This document shows, one piece after another, positions 9,579-18,575 of a DNA stretch of 64,000 nucleotides. The position numbers and the translations under genes were made by a program. Position 1 is the first letter of the stretch; every line of letters starts with the position of its first letter. Location: positions 1 through 64,000 of the forward strand of contig JBLHLW010000006.1 in the NCBI GenBank assembly GCA_047621345.1. Direction: 5' to 3'. The notes beneath the pieces are model-generated. The model had not been told where the DNA came from, made no database searches, and saw nothing but the letters and a program-made list of their open reading frames with translations. The stretch comes from Actimicrobium sp047621345. GTDB taxonomy: Bacteria; Pseudomonadota; Gammaproteobacteria; Burkholderiales; Burkholderiaceae_D.

Positions 9579-9767
9579 GGTGGGTCGCTTCACGAAAGGG
9601 GTGATCAGGAACGAAAGTCAATTTTTCTAGTATAGGAAGGTCGGTGGCCGATAGCCATACCGAAAAACGGCAAACTAGTTGGTTGGAATGGTCAACGGGA
9701 CATGGCAGGCACCGTGCTTCGCGCTACACTCGCTGCTTGTTCCCGACCAGTCACTCTCCGCCCTTCC

Positions 9768-10775
9768 ATGGACAAAGGTAACGTCTCCATTTACTTCGTA
9801 CGCTCGGCCCTTGAAGCGGTCGTTGCACGCGGTATTGATCCCGCCGCGCTGCTGCGCAAGGCTGGCATCGCACCTGTATTGCTGCAGTCGTCGCAAAGTC
9901 GCGTCACCGCACAAAATTTCAGCACCTTGTGGCGCGGTGTCGCGCTGGCACTCGATGACGAACTGTTCAATCAGGATAGTCGGCGCATGAAGCCGGGCAG
10001 TTTTGCCATGCTCTGTCAGGGCCTGATTCATTGCTCAACGCTACGACTGGCGCTGCTGCAGATGGCGCGGTTTTTCAATTTGATTCTGGATGATTTTCAC
10101 TGTGCGCTGGAAGTCGATGAGCGCCATGCGCATCTGGTCATTCGCGAAACGGCCGGACGAACAGTCCATGTTTTTGGTGTCGAGACGCTGCTGATGATGC
10201 AGCATGGCGTGGCTTGCTGGCTGGTCGGACGGCGCATCGCGATCCGCTCGGCGACCTTCGCCTATCCTGAACCATCGCGCAGCGCCGAATACCAGCGCAT
10301 GTACAGCGAACAGCTTTGCTTCGATGCCGATGCGACCCGGCTCTCGTTCGAGCTGTCCCATCTGGATTTACCGGTCATCCAGAACCGCGACAGCCTGAAA
10401 AATTTCCTGCGCGGGGCCCCGGCTAACATCGTCCTGAAATACAAGAACACGACCGGTTTGGCCGCCCAGATCCGGCGCCGATTGCGCACTGCGGCGCGCA
10501 CCGAGTGGCCTGATTTCGACGTGGTCGCCGACAGCCTGCACATGACACCGTCGACGCTACGCCGCCGACTTGACGAAGAAGGCCAGACGTTTCAAACCAT
10601 CAAGGATCAATTGCGACGCGACATGGCGGTCGACTTTCTGTGCCACACCGACAGGAGCATGGCCGACATCGCAGGTGACTTGGGTTTTGCCGAAGCCAGC
10701 GCGTTTCATCGGGCGTTCAAGAAATGGACCGGCGCCGGTCCGGGGGAGTATCGTCAGCGCGGCCACGCGCGCTGA
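9768..10775 (+). CDS. AraC-family transcriptional regulator
   Basis: Encodes 335 residues from the ATG at 9768. The N-terminal part (about 15-200) resembles the arabinose-binding-like domain of the OruR/ArgR-type AraC subgroup, with PAALLRKAGI and GMKPGSFAML-like text. The C-terminal 90 residues hold two helix-turn-helix motifs: VADSLHMTPSTLRRRL and MADIAGDLGFAEASAFHRAF. The gene is divergent from icmF with a 189-bp shared promoter region, so control of the mutase in response to a branched-chain or acyl metabolite is a reasonable inference. An in-frame ATG at 9702 would add 22 residues with no family similarity. Confidence 0.88.
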   Translation: MDKGNVSIYFVRSALEAVVARGIDPAALLRKAGIAPVLLQSSQSRVTAQNFSTLWRGVALALDDELFNQDSRRMKPGSFAMLCQGLIHCSTLRLALLQMARFFNLILDDFHCALEVDERHAHLVIRETAGRTVHVFGVETLLMMQHGVACWLVGRRIAIRSATFAYPEPSRSAEYQRMYSEQLCFDADATRLSFELSHLDLPVIQNRDSLKNFLRGAPANIVLKYKNTTGLAAQIRRRLRTAARTEWPDFDVVADSLHMTPSTLRRRLDEEGQTFQTIKDQLRRDMAVDFLCHTDRSMADIAGDLGFAEASAFHRAFKKWTGAGPGEYRQRGHAR

Positions 10776-10892
10776 CGGACATGGACTGACCTGTGCCTGT
10801 TTTATTTTGTTTTGGGGAGTCCGATGCGCGCTTGAATTCTCCCGACGTGGCGGCATCTGCAGCGATATTGCTCATTATGCAGAAGGATTTTC

Positions 10893-11264
10893 ATGGCACA
10901 AGATGTCGTATTCGACCAGCAAACCCAATCCATCAAGAACGTCGCTTGGTGGCTGTATATTTTTCACGCACTGAGTCTGGTCTTTGCGCTGGGCGCGTTT
11001 TCGTGGATTCCGCTGATCATCAGCTATGTCAAGCGAGGCGACGCCGCAGGCACGTTCGTCTACAGCCACCACAGTTGGCAGATTGCCTCCTTCTGGTGGT
11101 ATCTGTTCTGGATCATCGCCGGTGGCCTATGCTTCATCACCTTCATCGGGATCCCGCTGGCGTACCTGATCTGGTTTGGCGCGTGGCTCTGGAAGGCGTA
11201 TCGACTGATCCGCGGTTTCGTTGATCTCAATAACAATCGGCCGATGCCAGCTATGCAGCGCTAA
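10893..11264 (+). CDS. DUF4870-like small integral membrane protein
   Basis: Encodes 123 residues with about three hydrophobic segments (residues 19-45, 68-95 and 84-105). A polar loop contains VKRGDAAGTFVYSHHSW, a pattern common to DUF4870-like membrane proteins (YVKR...SHxxWQ). The function is unknown. GAAGGA lies about 6 bases before the ATG. It is convergent with the metC-like gene. Confidence 0.7.
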   Translation: MAQDVVFDQQTQSIKNVAWWLYIFHALSLVFALGAFSWIPLIISYVKRGDAAGTFVYSHHSWQIASFWWYLFWIIAGGLCFITFIGIPLAYLIWFGAWLWKAYRLIRGFVDLNNNRPMPAMQR

Positions 11265-11295
11265 TCCGGGTGCAGTGCGGCTACCGGATGTAGGC

Positions 11296-12468
11296 TCAAT
11301 TAGCGATAGCGTCCAGCGCACGCGCGATATCGGCGATCAGGTCGCGCGGATCTTCCAACCCGATGTTGAAGCGCACCAGTTGCCCGGTATGGGACCAGTT
11401 CTTGCGCATCCCTGCCATGCGGTAGGGCACGCACAGACTGTTGCTGCCGCCCCAACTGAAACCAATGCGGAACAACTGCAGGCTGTCGACAAAACGGTCG
11501 GTCTGCGCCTCCGTGAAACGGGCATCAAAAATCACCGAGAACAAGCCACCGGCACCGGTGAAGTCGCGCTGCCAGTGTGCATGGCCGGGGCAATCTTCCA
11601 GTGCCGGATGCAGCACGGTAGTGATTTCGGGACGGCTTTTTAGCCAGTTGGCGACGACGCGCGCCCCCACGTCATGCGCTTTGAAACGTAATGGCATGCT
11701 CGGCAAACTGCGCAACACGAGATAAACATCATCCATCCCGACACCCATCCCCAGACGCATGTGCGCCAGCCCGAGTTGCTGCGCAATCGCTGCATCCCGT
11801 GTGAGCACCGCGCCCATCAGAACATCGGAGCCGCCGGACTGGTACTTAGTGAGCGCCTGCATGATGATGTCGATGCCATGCTCGAAGGCACGAAAAGCAA
11901 GTCCTGCCGACCAGGTATTGTCGATCGCCACCAGCACGCCGCGCGCATGGGCAGCGGCGCACAGTGTTGGAATATCCGGCACTTCCATCGTGATCGAGCC
12001 CGGTGCTTCGGTCCACAGCAAGCGCGTGTTGGACTGGATCAGGGCATCGATGTCCGCCCCGATCATCGGATCGTAGAACCGCACGCTGATGCCGTGGTCT
12101 TGCCCCAGCCACTGCGCCATGTCGCGGTTGGGACCATAGACATTGTCGGGCAATAGCACATCGTCGCCACTTTTCAGAAGTCCGAGATTGATCAGCGCAA
12201 TGGCCGCCAACCCGCTCGGGGCTAGCAAACACTGATGGGCATCTTCGATTTCAGCCAGACGGGCTTCGAGCGTGAACGACGTCGGCGTACCGTGCAGGCC
12301 GTAAGTGTACGAATTCTTGTGTTGCCAACTGCGCGAACGCATCGCCTTGACGTCCTTGAAGACGACTGTCGATGCGTGGTGGATAGGCACCGGGAAAGCA
12401 TCGAAGCCTTCCGGTGCGGTGTAGTCACTGTGACTGAGCCGGGTTTGCAGAGATTTTGGATGGGTCAT
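11296..12468 (-). CDS. metC: cystathionine beta-lyase (PLP enzyme)
   Basis: Encodes 390 residues of the Cys/Met-metabolism PLP family. The PLP-lysine motif is LTKYQSGGSDVLMG near residue 207, where the usual TKYxSGHSD has Gly in place of His. NVYGPNRD and DNTWSAGLAF are also visible. The enzyme would split cystathionine to homocysteine, pyruvate and ammonia. GGAGAG precedes the ATG at 12468. A longer frame to 12522 overlaps rimO and lacks family similarity. It is the last gene of the collinear run phaC-phaR-rimO-metC, 35 bases after rimO. Related lyases (gamma-synthase, other C-S lyases) cannot be fully excluded. Confidence 0.85.
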   Translation of the reverse strand: MTHPKSLQTRLSHSDYTAPEGFDAFPVPIHHASTVVFKDVKAMRSRSWQHKNSYTYGLHGTPTSFTLEARLAEIEDAHQCLLAPSGLAAIALINLGLLKSGDDVLLPDNVYGPNRDMAQWLGQDHGISVRFYDPMIGADIDALIQSNTRLLWTEAPGSITMEVPDIPTLCAAAHARGVLVAIDNTWSAGLAFRAFEHGIDIIMQALTKYQSGGSDVLMGAVLTRDAAIAQQLGLAHMRLGMGVGMDDVYLVLRSLPSMPLRFKAHDVGARVVANWLKSRPEITTVLHPALEDCPGHAHWQRDFTGAGGLFSVIFDARFTEAQTDRFVDSLQLFRIGFSWGGSNSLCVPYRMAGMRKNWSHTGQLVRFNIGLEDPRDLIADIARALDAIAN

Positions 12469-12503
12469 ACCTTGCTCTCCATGAACGGTTGCAGAATTTG
12501 AAT

Positions 12504-13895
12504 TTACTGCGCTTCGCCCCACAGATCATGTGCGTCGGAGGCAGTAATCTCGACCTCGACGAAATCACCGACCTTGAGTTTGCGATGCGGTTCGAACGGT
12601 GGTTTGACGTAGACCACGCCATCGATTTCTGGTGCATCGGCAGATGAGCGCCCCACCCCACCGCTGCCATCAAGCGAATCAATGAGCACGCGCAGTGTCT
12701 TGCCCACCTTGGCTTTCAGGCGCTTGGTGGAGATCTGCTCCTGCAGCAGCATGACGCGGCCGCGGCGTTCTTCACGCAGCTCTTCTGGCACCGGATTATC
12801 AAGCGCATTGGCGGTCGCGCCTTCAACTGGCGAGTAGGCAAAGCAACCCAGCCGATCAATTTCAGCTTCTTTCAGGAAATCCAGCAGATACTCGAACTCG
12901 GCATCGGTCTCACCGGGAAATCCGGCGATGAAAGTCGAGCGGATCGTGATGTCGGGACACATCGCCCGCCAGGCCTGAATGCGCTCGATGTTTTTCTCCC
13001 CATTGGCAGGGCGCTTCATGCGCTTGAGGACATCCGGATGGGCATGCTGCAATGGCACGTCGAGATACGGCAGCACGTGGCCTTCGTTCATCAACGGGAT
13101 GATCGCATCGACATGCGGATACGGATAAACGTAATGCAGGCGCACCCAGGCGCCATATTGTTTGGCCAGTTCGCCCAGTGCCTCGACCAACTGGGTCATG
13201 TGGGTCTTGACCGGACGGCCATTCCAGAATCCCATGCGGAATTTGACATCGACACCATAGGCGCTGGTGTCCTGCGAAATCACCAGCAGTTCGCGCACCC
13301 CAGCCTTGAACAGGTTTTCGGCTTCGAGCATGACTTCGGCGATCGGCCGCGACACAAGATCACCACGCATCGACGGGATGATGCAGAAACTGCAGCGATG
13401 ATTGCAGCCTTCGGAAATTTTTAAGTAGGCAAAATGTTTAGGCGTCAGCTTGACGCCTTGCGGCGGCACCAGATCAAGAAATGGCGCATGCGGTTTTGGC
13501 AGATGAATATGCACTGCATCCATGACTTCACCGAGTGCATGCGGCCCCGTCACGGCCAGCACTTTCGGATGCACTTTCAGGATGATGTCCTCGCCGTTGG
13601 CGTCTTTCTTCGCACCGAGGCAACCGGTGACAATGACCTTGCCGTTTTCGTGCAGTGCCTCGCCGATCGCATCGAGCGACTCCTGCACTGCAGCGTCAAT
13701 GAAGCCGCACGTGTTGACGATGACGAGGTCAGCGCCATCGTAGGACTTGGCGGTCTCGTAGCCTTCGGCACGCAGTTGGGTCAAGATTTGCTCGGAATCG
13801 ACCAGCGCTTTGGGACAGCCGAGCGAGACGAAACCAACTTTGGGTGCAGTGACGGGAAGAACGGCAACGGGAATGACGACAGATGGGCTGGACAT
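12504..13895 (-). CDS. rimO: ribosomal protein uS12 methylthiotransferase RimO
   Basis: Encodes 463 residues with the methylthiotransferase order. An N-terminal UPF0004 domain carries cluster cysteines in SLGCPKALVDSE, NTCGFID and TGCLGAK. A radical SAM domain holds CNHRCSFC near 165. A C-terminal TRAM domain follows. RimO thiomethylates an aspartate of ribosomal protein S12 using two [4Fe-4S] clusters and SAM. The ATG at 13895 is chosen; a TTG at 13922 would add nine residues. Neither start has a good Shine-Dalgarno sequence. It follows phaR by 86 bases. Confidence 0.95.
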   Translation of the reverse strand: MSSPSVVIPVAVLPVTAPKVGFVSLGCPKALVDSEQILTQLRAEGYETAKSYDGADLVIVNTCGFIDAAVQESLDAIGEALHENGKVIVTGCLGAKKDANGEDIILKVHPKVLAVTGPHALGEVMDAVHIHLPKPHAPFLDLVPPQGVKLTPKHFAYLKISEGCNHRCSFCIIPSMRGDLVSRPIAEVMLEAENLFKAGVRELLVISQDTSAYGVDVKFRMGFWNGRPVKTHMTQLVEALGELAKQYGAWVRLHYVYPYPHVDAIIPLMNEGHVLPYLDVPLQHAHPDVLKRMKRPANGEKNIERIQAWRAMCPDITIRSTFIAGFPGETDAEFEYLLDFLKEAEIDRLGCFAYSPVEGATANALDNPVPEELREERRGRVMLLQEQISTKRLKAKVGKTLRVLIDSLDGSGGVGRSSADAPEIDGVVYVKPPFEPHRKLKVGDFVEVEITASDAHDLWGEAQ

Positions 13896-13981
13896 GAGAT
13901 GGGGGCGTAAAAAAAGGCACAAAAAGCGAAGCCGCCATTGTACCCTCTGCGCCGCTCCGGATCGGGCGGGTTCTTGACTAC

Positions 13982-14542
13982 TTATTTCTTGTTCGTCGGA
14001 TCCAGCGGATTAAATGGAAACGCACCAAACATCGATTTGGTCTGGGTTTGCATCTGCTCCTGCATCTGTACAAACAGGCTCTTGCTCTGCTCGATGTAGT
14101 TACTGGTAATCCCCTGCATCATCGGCCCCTGAACATTCATGAACTGGGTCCACATCTCGGGACTGAAGGGCTTGCCTTCATACATGCCCTTCGAGTTTTC
14201 GGTCAGTTTGTTCTGGATGTCGATAAATGCCTGAATATTTTTTTCGAGATAGTTGCCCATCATGCCCTGCATCGCATGACCGTAGTAACGAATGATCTGC
14301 GACAGTGCCTCACTGGAAAACATCGGCGAACCGTTCGACTCTTCTTCGAGAATGATTTGCAACAGAATAGCGCGGGTCAGATCCTCGCTGGTCTTCGCAT
14401 CGACGACCATGAAAACCTCGTTCTCCAGTACCAATTGCTTGACATCGACCAACGTGATGTAGGAACTGGTCTGGGTATCGTATAACCGGCGATTCGGATA
14501 TTTCTTGATCAGTCGCTCTGCTACTTTTTTAACACTGTTCAT
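13982..14542 (-). CDS. phaR: polyhydroxyalkanoate synthesis repressor PhaR
   Basis: Encodes 186 residues. The N-terminal PHB/PHA accumulation DNA-binding domain is visible as LIKKYPNRRLYDTQTSSYI, followed by a PHB-accumulation regulatory domain with SQIIRYYGHAMQGMMG. PhaR binds PHB granules and, when free, represses phasin and often its own gene. GGAA lies 7 bases before the ATG at 14542; a GTG four codons upstream is possible. It lies 148 bases downstream of phaC on the same strand, with its own likely promoter and an operator-like palindrome between. Confidence 0.95.
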   Translation of the reverse strand: MNSVKKVAERLIKKYPNRRLYDTQTSSYITLVDVKQLVLENEVFMVVDAKTSEDLTRAILLQIILEEESNGSPMFSSEALSQIIRYYGHAMQGMMGNYLEKNIQAFIDIQNKLTENSKGMYEGKPFSPEMWTQFMNVQGPMMQGITSNYIEQSKSLFVQMQEQMQTQTKSMFGAFPFNPLDPTNKK

Positions 14543-14595
14543 TGAACATTCCACTTATTGCGTCGCAACGCATCTTCGTTAGTCACCACCGAATT

Positions 14596-14628
14596 GAACG
14601 CTCGTTCGTTTCGAGCTAAATCATTATA
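14596..14628 (-). promoter_or_regulatory. probable phaR promoter with operator-like palindrome
   Basis: On the minus strand TATAAT occupies 14628-14623, and the inverted repeat GAACGAGCGTTC occupies 14607-14596, just downstream of the expected transcription start. The position suits repression, perhaps autoregulation by PhaR, but the PhaR site was not matched to a known consensus. No strong -35 is seen. Confidence 0.45.
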
Positions 14629-14640
14629 GGGTCAAACATC

Positions 14641-14670
14641 CCACGCACCTCTCTTGCAAGAAATGCGTGG
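14641..14670 (-). terminator. stem-loop between phaC and phaR
   Basis: CCACGCA (14641-14647) pairs with TGCGTGG (14664-14670), enclosing the palindrome TCTTGCAAGA (14652-14661). It lies 21-50 bases after the phaC stop. No T-tract follows on the minus strand, so it may be an attenuator or mRNA-stabilising hairpin rather than a full terminator. Confidence 0.45.
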
Positions 14671-14690
14671 TCAGGACTACCGCCTTCGCA

Positions 14691-16400
14691 TCAACTGGCT
14701 TTGACTTTGACGTAACGCCCTGGTGCGGGCTCGATGACCGGGTAGTCAGCATTGCCGTACTCGCGTGGCTTGGTTTGTTTGCCGGCGTGCTTTTGCAGGA
14801 AAGTGGCCCATGATGGCCACCAGCTACCGGGCTGTTCAGTCGATTTTTCCATCCACTCGGCAGCCGATTTGGCGGCCTTGTCATTGCTCCAGAAACTGCG
14901 CTTGTTTTTGGCTGGCGCATTGATGACACCGGCGATGTGTCCGGATGCACCGACCACGAACTGATTCAGTTTCGGATGCTTCGGGTTGAGTAGCGCCATG
15001 GTGGCGTAGGCCGACGTCCACGGCACGATATGATCTTCACGCGAGGCATACAAGAACGTCGGTGCGGCAATTTTTCCGAAGTCAACCGGCTCACCCAGTA
15101 CGCTGACCTTGCCTGGATGCTTGAGACCGTCTTCGAGATAGGTATTGCGCAGGTACCAGCAAAACATTGGCCCCGGCAAATTGGTGCTATCGGAATTCCA
15201 GTAGAGCAAGTCGAACGGTGGCGGCGCTTCGCCTTTCAGGTAGTTTGATTTGACGTAACTCCAGACCAGATCGTTCGCGCGCAAGCTGGAGAAAGTCTGG
15301 GCAAATTCCTTGCCTTCCATCAGACCGCCCTTGCCGATGGCCTGTTCGCGCTTGACTACTGCTTCCTCATCGACAAAAACATCAATGATGCCGGTATCCG
15401 TAAAGTCGAGAAAAGCGGTCAGCAACGTCAGGCTGGAGACGGGTTTTTCACCACGCGCAAACAGCAATGCCAGCGCGGTCGAGAGGATGGTGCCGCCGAC
15501 ACAAAAACCGAGCGCGTTGACCTGCTCTTGCCCTGATATCTGCTGGGTCACCGAGATCGCTTTGAAAGCACCCTCTTCGATGTAATCGTCCCAAGTCAGA
15601 TGCCCCAGCGACGCGTCCGGATTGCGCCATGAAATCAGGAACACGGTATGTCCCTGCTCGACCGCATAGCGCACCAGCGAATTTTCCGGTTGCAGATCGA
15701 GGATATAAAACTTGTTGATACAAGGCGGCATGATCAGCAGCGGTCGCTCGAAGACCGTTTTGGTCAGCGGCTTGTATTGCAGTAGCTGGAATAATTCATT
15801 TTCAAAGACTACCGCTCCCTCGGTCGTGGCGACGTTTTTGCCGACTTCAAAGGCGGTTTCATCCGTCTGCGAAATACGGCCCTTTTGCATATCTGCCAGC
15901 AACTGGGTCACGCCACGCGTCAGACTTTCGCCTTTTGTCTCAAGCAGCAGTTGTTGCGCTTCGGGATTGGTCACCAAAAAATTTGCCGGCGACATGGCGT
16001 CGACCAATTGCTGCACGTTAAAACGGATCTTTTCCTTGACCTTGGGAGTGGCCTTGACGGCATCGCTCATCGCATTGAGAAACTTCGCATTGAGCAGATA
16101 TGCCGAAGCATTGAATGCCCCCATCGGGTTGGATTGCCATGCCGGCGCGCTAAACCGTTTGTCTGCCGTGGCGGGTGTCGACGCGACCATTGTGCTTTGC
16201 CACAATGCGCCCAACTGCTGCATGTACTCGGTTTGCAAAGTGGCAATTGCAGTCGGGTCGAATTCGACGGCGGGCAGTCCAGGAATGGCTGGCTGGCTTC
16301 CCGGTGCCGATAAAGGTTTTAGCAAGTTCTGCCACTGGGTCGTGTCGGCCAACTGGGCCATCCAGGCGGGCATTGCGGCAAGCGGATCAGGTCGAGTCAT
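14691..16400 (-). CDS. phaC: class I poly(3-hydroxyalkanoate) synthase PhaC
   Basis: Encodes 569 residues, typical for class I. The lipase-like box GFCVGG near residue 300 carries the nucleophilic Cys, with Asp in REDHIVPW near 457 and His in GASGHIAGV near 485 completing the triad. It polymerises 3-hydroxybutyryl-CoA at the granule surface. AAGAG precedes the ATG. Unlike the common phaC-phaA-phaB order, no thiolase or acetoacetyl-CoA reductase gene follows; phaR is next, so the precursors must come from genes elsewhere. Confidence 0.96.
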   Translation of the reverse strand: MTRPDPLAAMPAWMAQLADTTQWQNLLKPLSAPGSQPAIPGLPAVEFDPTAIATLQTEYMQQLGALWQSTMVASTPATADKRFSAPAWQSNPMGAFNASAYLLNAKFLNAMSDAVKATPKVKEKIRFNVQQLVDAMSPANFLVTNPEAQQLLLETKGESLTRGVTQLLADMQKGRISQTDETAFEVGKNVATTEGAVVFENELFQLLQYKPLTKTVFERPLLIMPPCINKFYILDLQPENSLVRYAVEQGHTVFLISWRNPDASLGHLTWDDYIEEGAFKAISVTQQISGQEQVNALGFCVGGTILSTALALLFARGEKPVSSLTLLTAFLDFTDTGIIDVFVDEEAVVKREQAIGKGGLMEGKEFAQTFSSLRANDLVWSYVKSNYLKGEAPPPFDLLYWNSDSTNLPGPMFCWYLRNTYLEDGLKHPGKVSVLGEPVDFGKIAAPTFLYASREDHIVPWTSAYATMALLNPKHPKLNQFVVGASGHIAGVINAPAKNKRSFWSNDKAAKSAAEWMEKSTEQPGSWWPSWATFLQKHAGKQTKPREYGNADYPVIEPAPGRYVKVKAS

Positions 16401-16455
16401 GCGGGGCTCTTCGTTTCAGGTATCGTTGCGGTTTATCGGAGTCGAACGGATCAAC

Positions 16456-16707
16456 ATGTATGTGTATTTAGTAGCCATCGCCTGGGTGTACGTCGTCTTG
16501 CTCATGGCGCTGACAGAAATTTCATTTATCGCTGGCGTAATGACTTTTATCTTTTACTGTGCATTTCCGCTCTCCGTCCTTTTATACGTGATGGGCACAC
16601 CATTACGCAAGAGAAAGCGGCAAGCAGCAGAGAAAGCCAAGCGTCTCGCCGAAGCGGACAGCGAGGCAAAGAGCAGTGCAGAGAAAGCAAATTCTCCCGA
16701 GCCATGA
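16456..16707 (+). CDS. small two-helix membrane protein, function unknown
   Basis: Encodes 83 residues: two hydrophobic segments (about 2-22 and 26-50), then a highly charged Lys/Arg/Glu/Ala tail beginning LRKRKRQAAEKAKR. ACGGA sits 5 bases before the ATG. It is divergent from phaC with a 55-base gap and convergent with pgeF. I recall similar short membrane proteins in Oxalobacteraceae and Burkholderiales, but they have no known function. Longer upstream frames in this phase are antisense to phaC and are not coding. Confidence 0.65.
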   Translation: MYVYLVAIAWVYVVLLMALTEISFIAGVMTFIFYCAFPLSVLLYVMGTPLRKRKRQAAEKAKRLAEADSEAKSSAEKANSPEP

Positions 16708-16714
16708 CGCCCCG

Positions 16715-17470
16715 TCACTGATCCAGCCATATCAGCGACGCCATCCTGCCCGTCTGGCCGCTACGTCGAAAAGAATAGAACTTATCCTGCTCGATCACTG
16801 TGCAATGCGTTCCACCGGCAACCCGCGAGACCCCCTGCCCTGCCAGCACCAGACGCGCAAGCTGGTACAGGTCAGCGAGGTATTTTCCTGCCGCGCCTGA
16901 GCGCGGCAGGAAGGCCGCCGCCGCCGACGGATTATTGGCGACGAAGGCCTCAACCACCTCACTGCCCACTTCGAATTGCTGCGGTCCGATAGCCGGACCA
17001 AGCCAAGCCAGCAACTCACCGGCCCCTTTTTTTTGCATCGCTAGCACGCAGTTTTGAAGTACGCCGCCAGCTAGTCCGCGCCAACCCGCATGGGCAGCAC
17101 CAACGACGCTCCCGGACACATCGCACAGCAACACCGGCAAGCAATCGGCCGTCAGGATCGCGCAAACAATGCCGGCCTGATCGCTGACGCTGGCGTCTGC
17201 GCATGGCGCGTCCTTGACATGGTGGGCATCAAGCACGACGTTGCCATGAACTTGGGTCAGCCAGGCAGGCTCGGCTGGTAACAGTTCCCGCAAGCGCTCA
17301 CGGTGATGCCGTACTGATGCGGGATCATCACCGACATGCACCCCGAGGTTGAACCCTCCGCCTTGAGCGCCATCATCGAACGGAGGCACACTGACCCCAC
17401 CGACGCGCGTCGTACTCATGGCGCGAACATGACGTGGCAGCTCTGGCCAGTCGAGCGTGAGAATCGTCAC
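16715..17470 (-). CDS. pgeF: peptidoglycan editing factor PgeF / YfiH laccase-domain protein
   Basis: Encodes 251 residues of the YfiH/LACC1 family. The metal ligands are visible: His in WLTQVHGN, Cys in TADCLPVLL and His in AHAGWRGL. Family members are described as purine nucleoside-acting enzymes and, in E. coli, as an editing factor removing L-Ser-containing peptidoglycan precursors. The GTG at 17470 is chosen because GAGGAG lies 7 bases upstream, at the end of rluD. An in-frame start at 17506 would overlap rluD. It directly follows rluD, a widely conserved pairing. Confidence 0.9.
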   Translation of the reverse strand: MTILTLDWPELPRHVRAMSTTRVGGVSVPPFDDGAQGGGFNLGVHVGDDPASVRHHRERLRELLPAEPAWLTQVHGNVVLDAHHVKDAPCADASVSDQAGIVCAILTADCLPVLLCDVSGSVVGAAHAGWRGLAGGVLQNCVLAMQKKGAGELLAWLGPAIGPQQFEVGSEVVEAFVANNPSAAAAFLPRSGAAGKYLADLYQLARLVLAGQGVSRVAGGTHCTVIEQDKFYSFRRSGQTGRMASLIWLDQ

Positions 17471-17474
17471 GGCA

Positions 17475-18542
17475 TTACTCCTCGACGAATTCCTGATAAG
17501 AGTCATCCATCATGTCCGGTTCAGGAATGCCCGCCGAAGCGATCAGTGCGGCGAAATCATCGGCCAACGGGACACGCCATTCAATGTCTTCGCCGGTGAC
17601 CGGATGGACCAATCCAAGACGGCGCGCCTGCAATGCTTGGCGATGGAATGCCGGTGCCAGATGCTGCTTGCCATACAACGTGTCTCCGACCAGCGCAAAA
17701 CCAATCGATTGCATGTGCACGCGAATTTGATGCGTGCGGCCCGTTTCAAGGCGACAGCGCATCAGGCTGACAGGACGGCGATCCAGCAGACCGGATTCAA
17801 TCCGCTCGAAATGCGTAATAGCCGGCTTGGCAGACATGCTTTCCAGCACGGCCATCCTGATCCGGTCGCGCGGATGCCGACCCATCGATGCATCGATCGT
17901 CCCGCTCAAGTTGGGGGTACCCCAGACCAGCGCAAAGTACTCGCGCTTAACGGTACGCGCAGCCAGTTGACGCACCAGATCGGTATGAACTTCTAGCGTC
18001 TTGGCGACCACCATCAGACCACTGGTGTCCTTATCAAGACGGTGCACGATGCCAGCGCGCGGCACGCCAATCAACGCCGGCCAATAATGCAGCAAACCGT
18101 TAAGCAGGGTACCTGACCAGTTACCTGATCCCGGATGCACGACCAGACCGGCTGGTTTGTTGACGACGATAATTGCCTCATCTTCGTAGACAATATTGAG
18201 GGCCATTTCTTCGGGGGTGAAGGCGGTATCTTCGGGTGCAGCTTGCGGTTGGACGACGATATGTTCGTCACCATAGACCGTCATTCGGTTACGTCCGACC
18301 TTGCCATCAACGGTGACGAAACCATCGTCAATCCATTGCTGCATACGGCTGCGCGAGAACTGCGGAACCAGACGGGCGACGACTTTGTCCAACCGGTCGC
18401 CGCAGTCGCTTGGCGTCAGGTCAAGTTCGATAGACGGCATGTCGGGCAAAGCCCCGGTATATTCTTCCTGCTCGTCGATCTCGAGGTCGGGCAGGTTTTC
18501 CGCATCATGCAACGGTGGCGTTAATCTCACGGCAAGTCCCAT
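17475..18542 (-). CDS. rluD: 23S rRNA pseudouridine synthase RluD
   Basis: Encodes 355 residues. An S4 RNA-binding domain lies at about 45-110 (RLDKVVARLVPQFSRSRMQQWI) and the catalytic domain holds HRLDKDTSGLMVVAK near 167 with the nucleophilic Asp. GRTHQIRVHM is the second family motif. RluD makes pseudouridines 1911/1915/1917 in helix 69 of 23S rRNA. The first 40 residues are an acidic extension seen in betaproteobacterial members. It is divergent from bamD, as in enterobacteria, and its stop lies just before pgeF. Confidence 0.93.
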   Translation of the reverse strand: MGLAVRLTPPLHDAENLPDLEIDEQEEYTGALPDMPSIELDLTPSDCGDRLDKVVARLVPQFSRSRMQQWIDDGFVTVDGKVGRNRMTVYGDEHIVVQPQAAPEDTAFTPEEMALNIVYEDEAIIVVNKPAGLVVHPGSGNWSGTLLNGLLHYWPALIGVPRAGIVHRLDKDTSGLMVVAKTLEVHTDLVRQLAARTVKREYFALVWGTPNLSGTIDASMGRHPRDRIRMAVLESMSAKPAITHFERIESGLLDRRPVSLMRCRLETGRTHQIRVHMQSIGFALVGDTLYGKQHLAPAFHRQALQARRLGLVHPVTGEDIEWRVPLADDFAALIASAGIPEPDMMDDSYQEFVEE

Positions 18543-18546
18543 CGGC

Positions 18547-18552
18547 TATAAT
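18547..18552 (+). promoter_or_regulatory. probable bamD -10 box
   Basis: TATAAT at 18547-18552 is a consensus -10 and would start transcription near 18560, just upstream of the 12-bp tandem repeats. No good -35 is seen. It also lies 5 bases upstream of the rluD start on the other strand, so the two divergent genes share a very compact control region. Confidence 0.5.
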
Positions 18553-18575
18553 CAGCCTATTGATTAGTACTACAA

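Noticed and set aside
15712..16455. Long extension of the small membrane protein gene across phaC
   Set aside because: The added residues are antisense to phaC; the ATG at 16456 has its own ribosome binding site and begins the hydrophobic segment.
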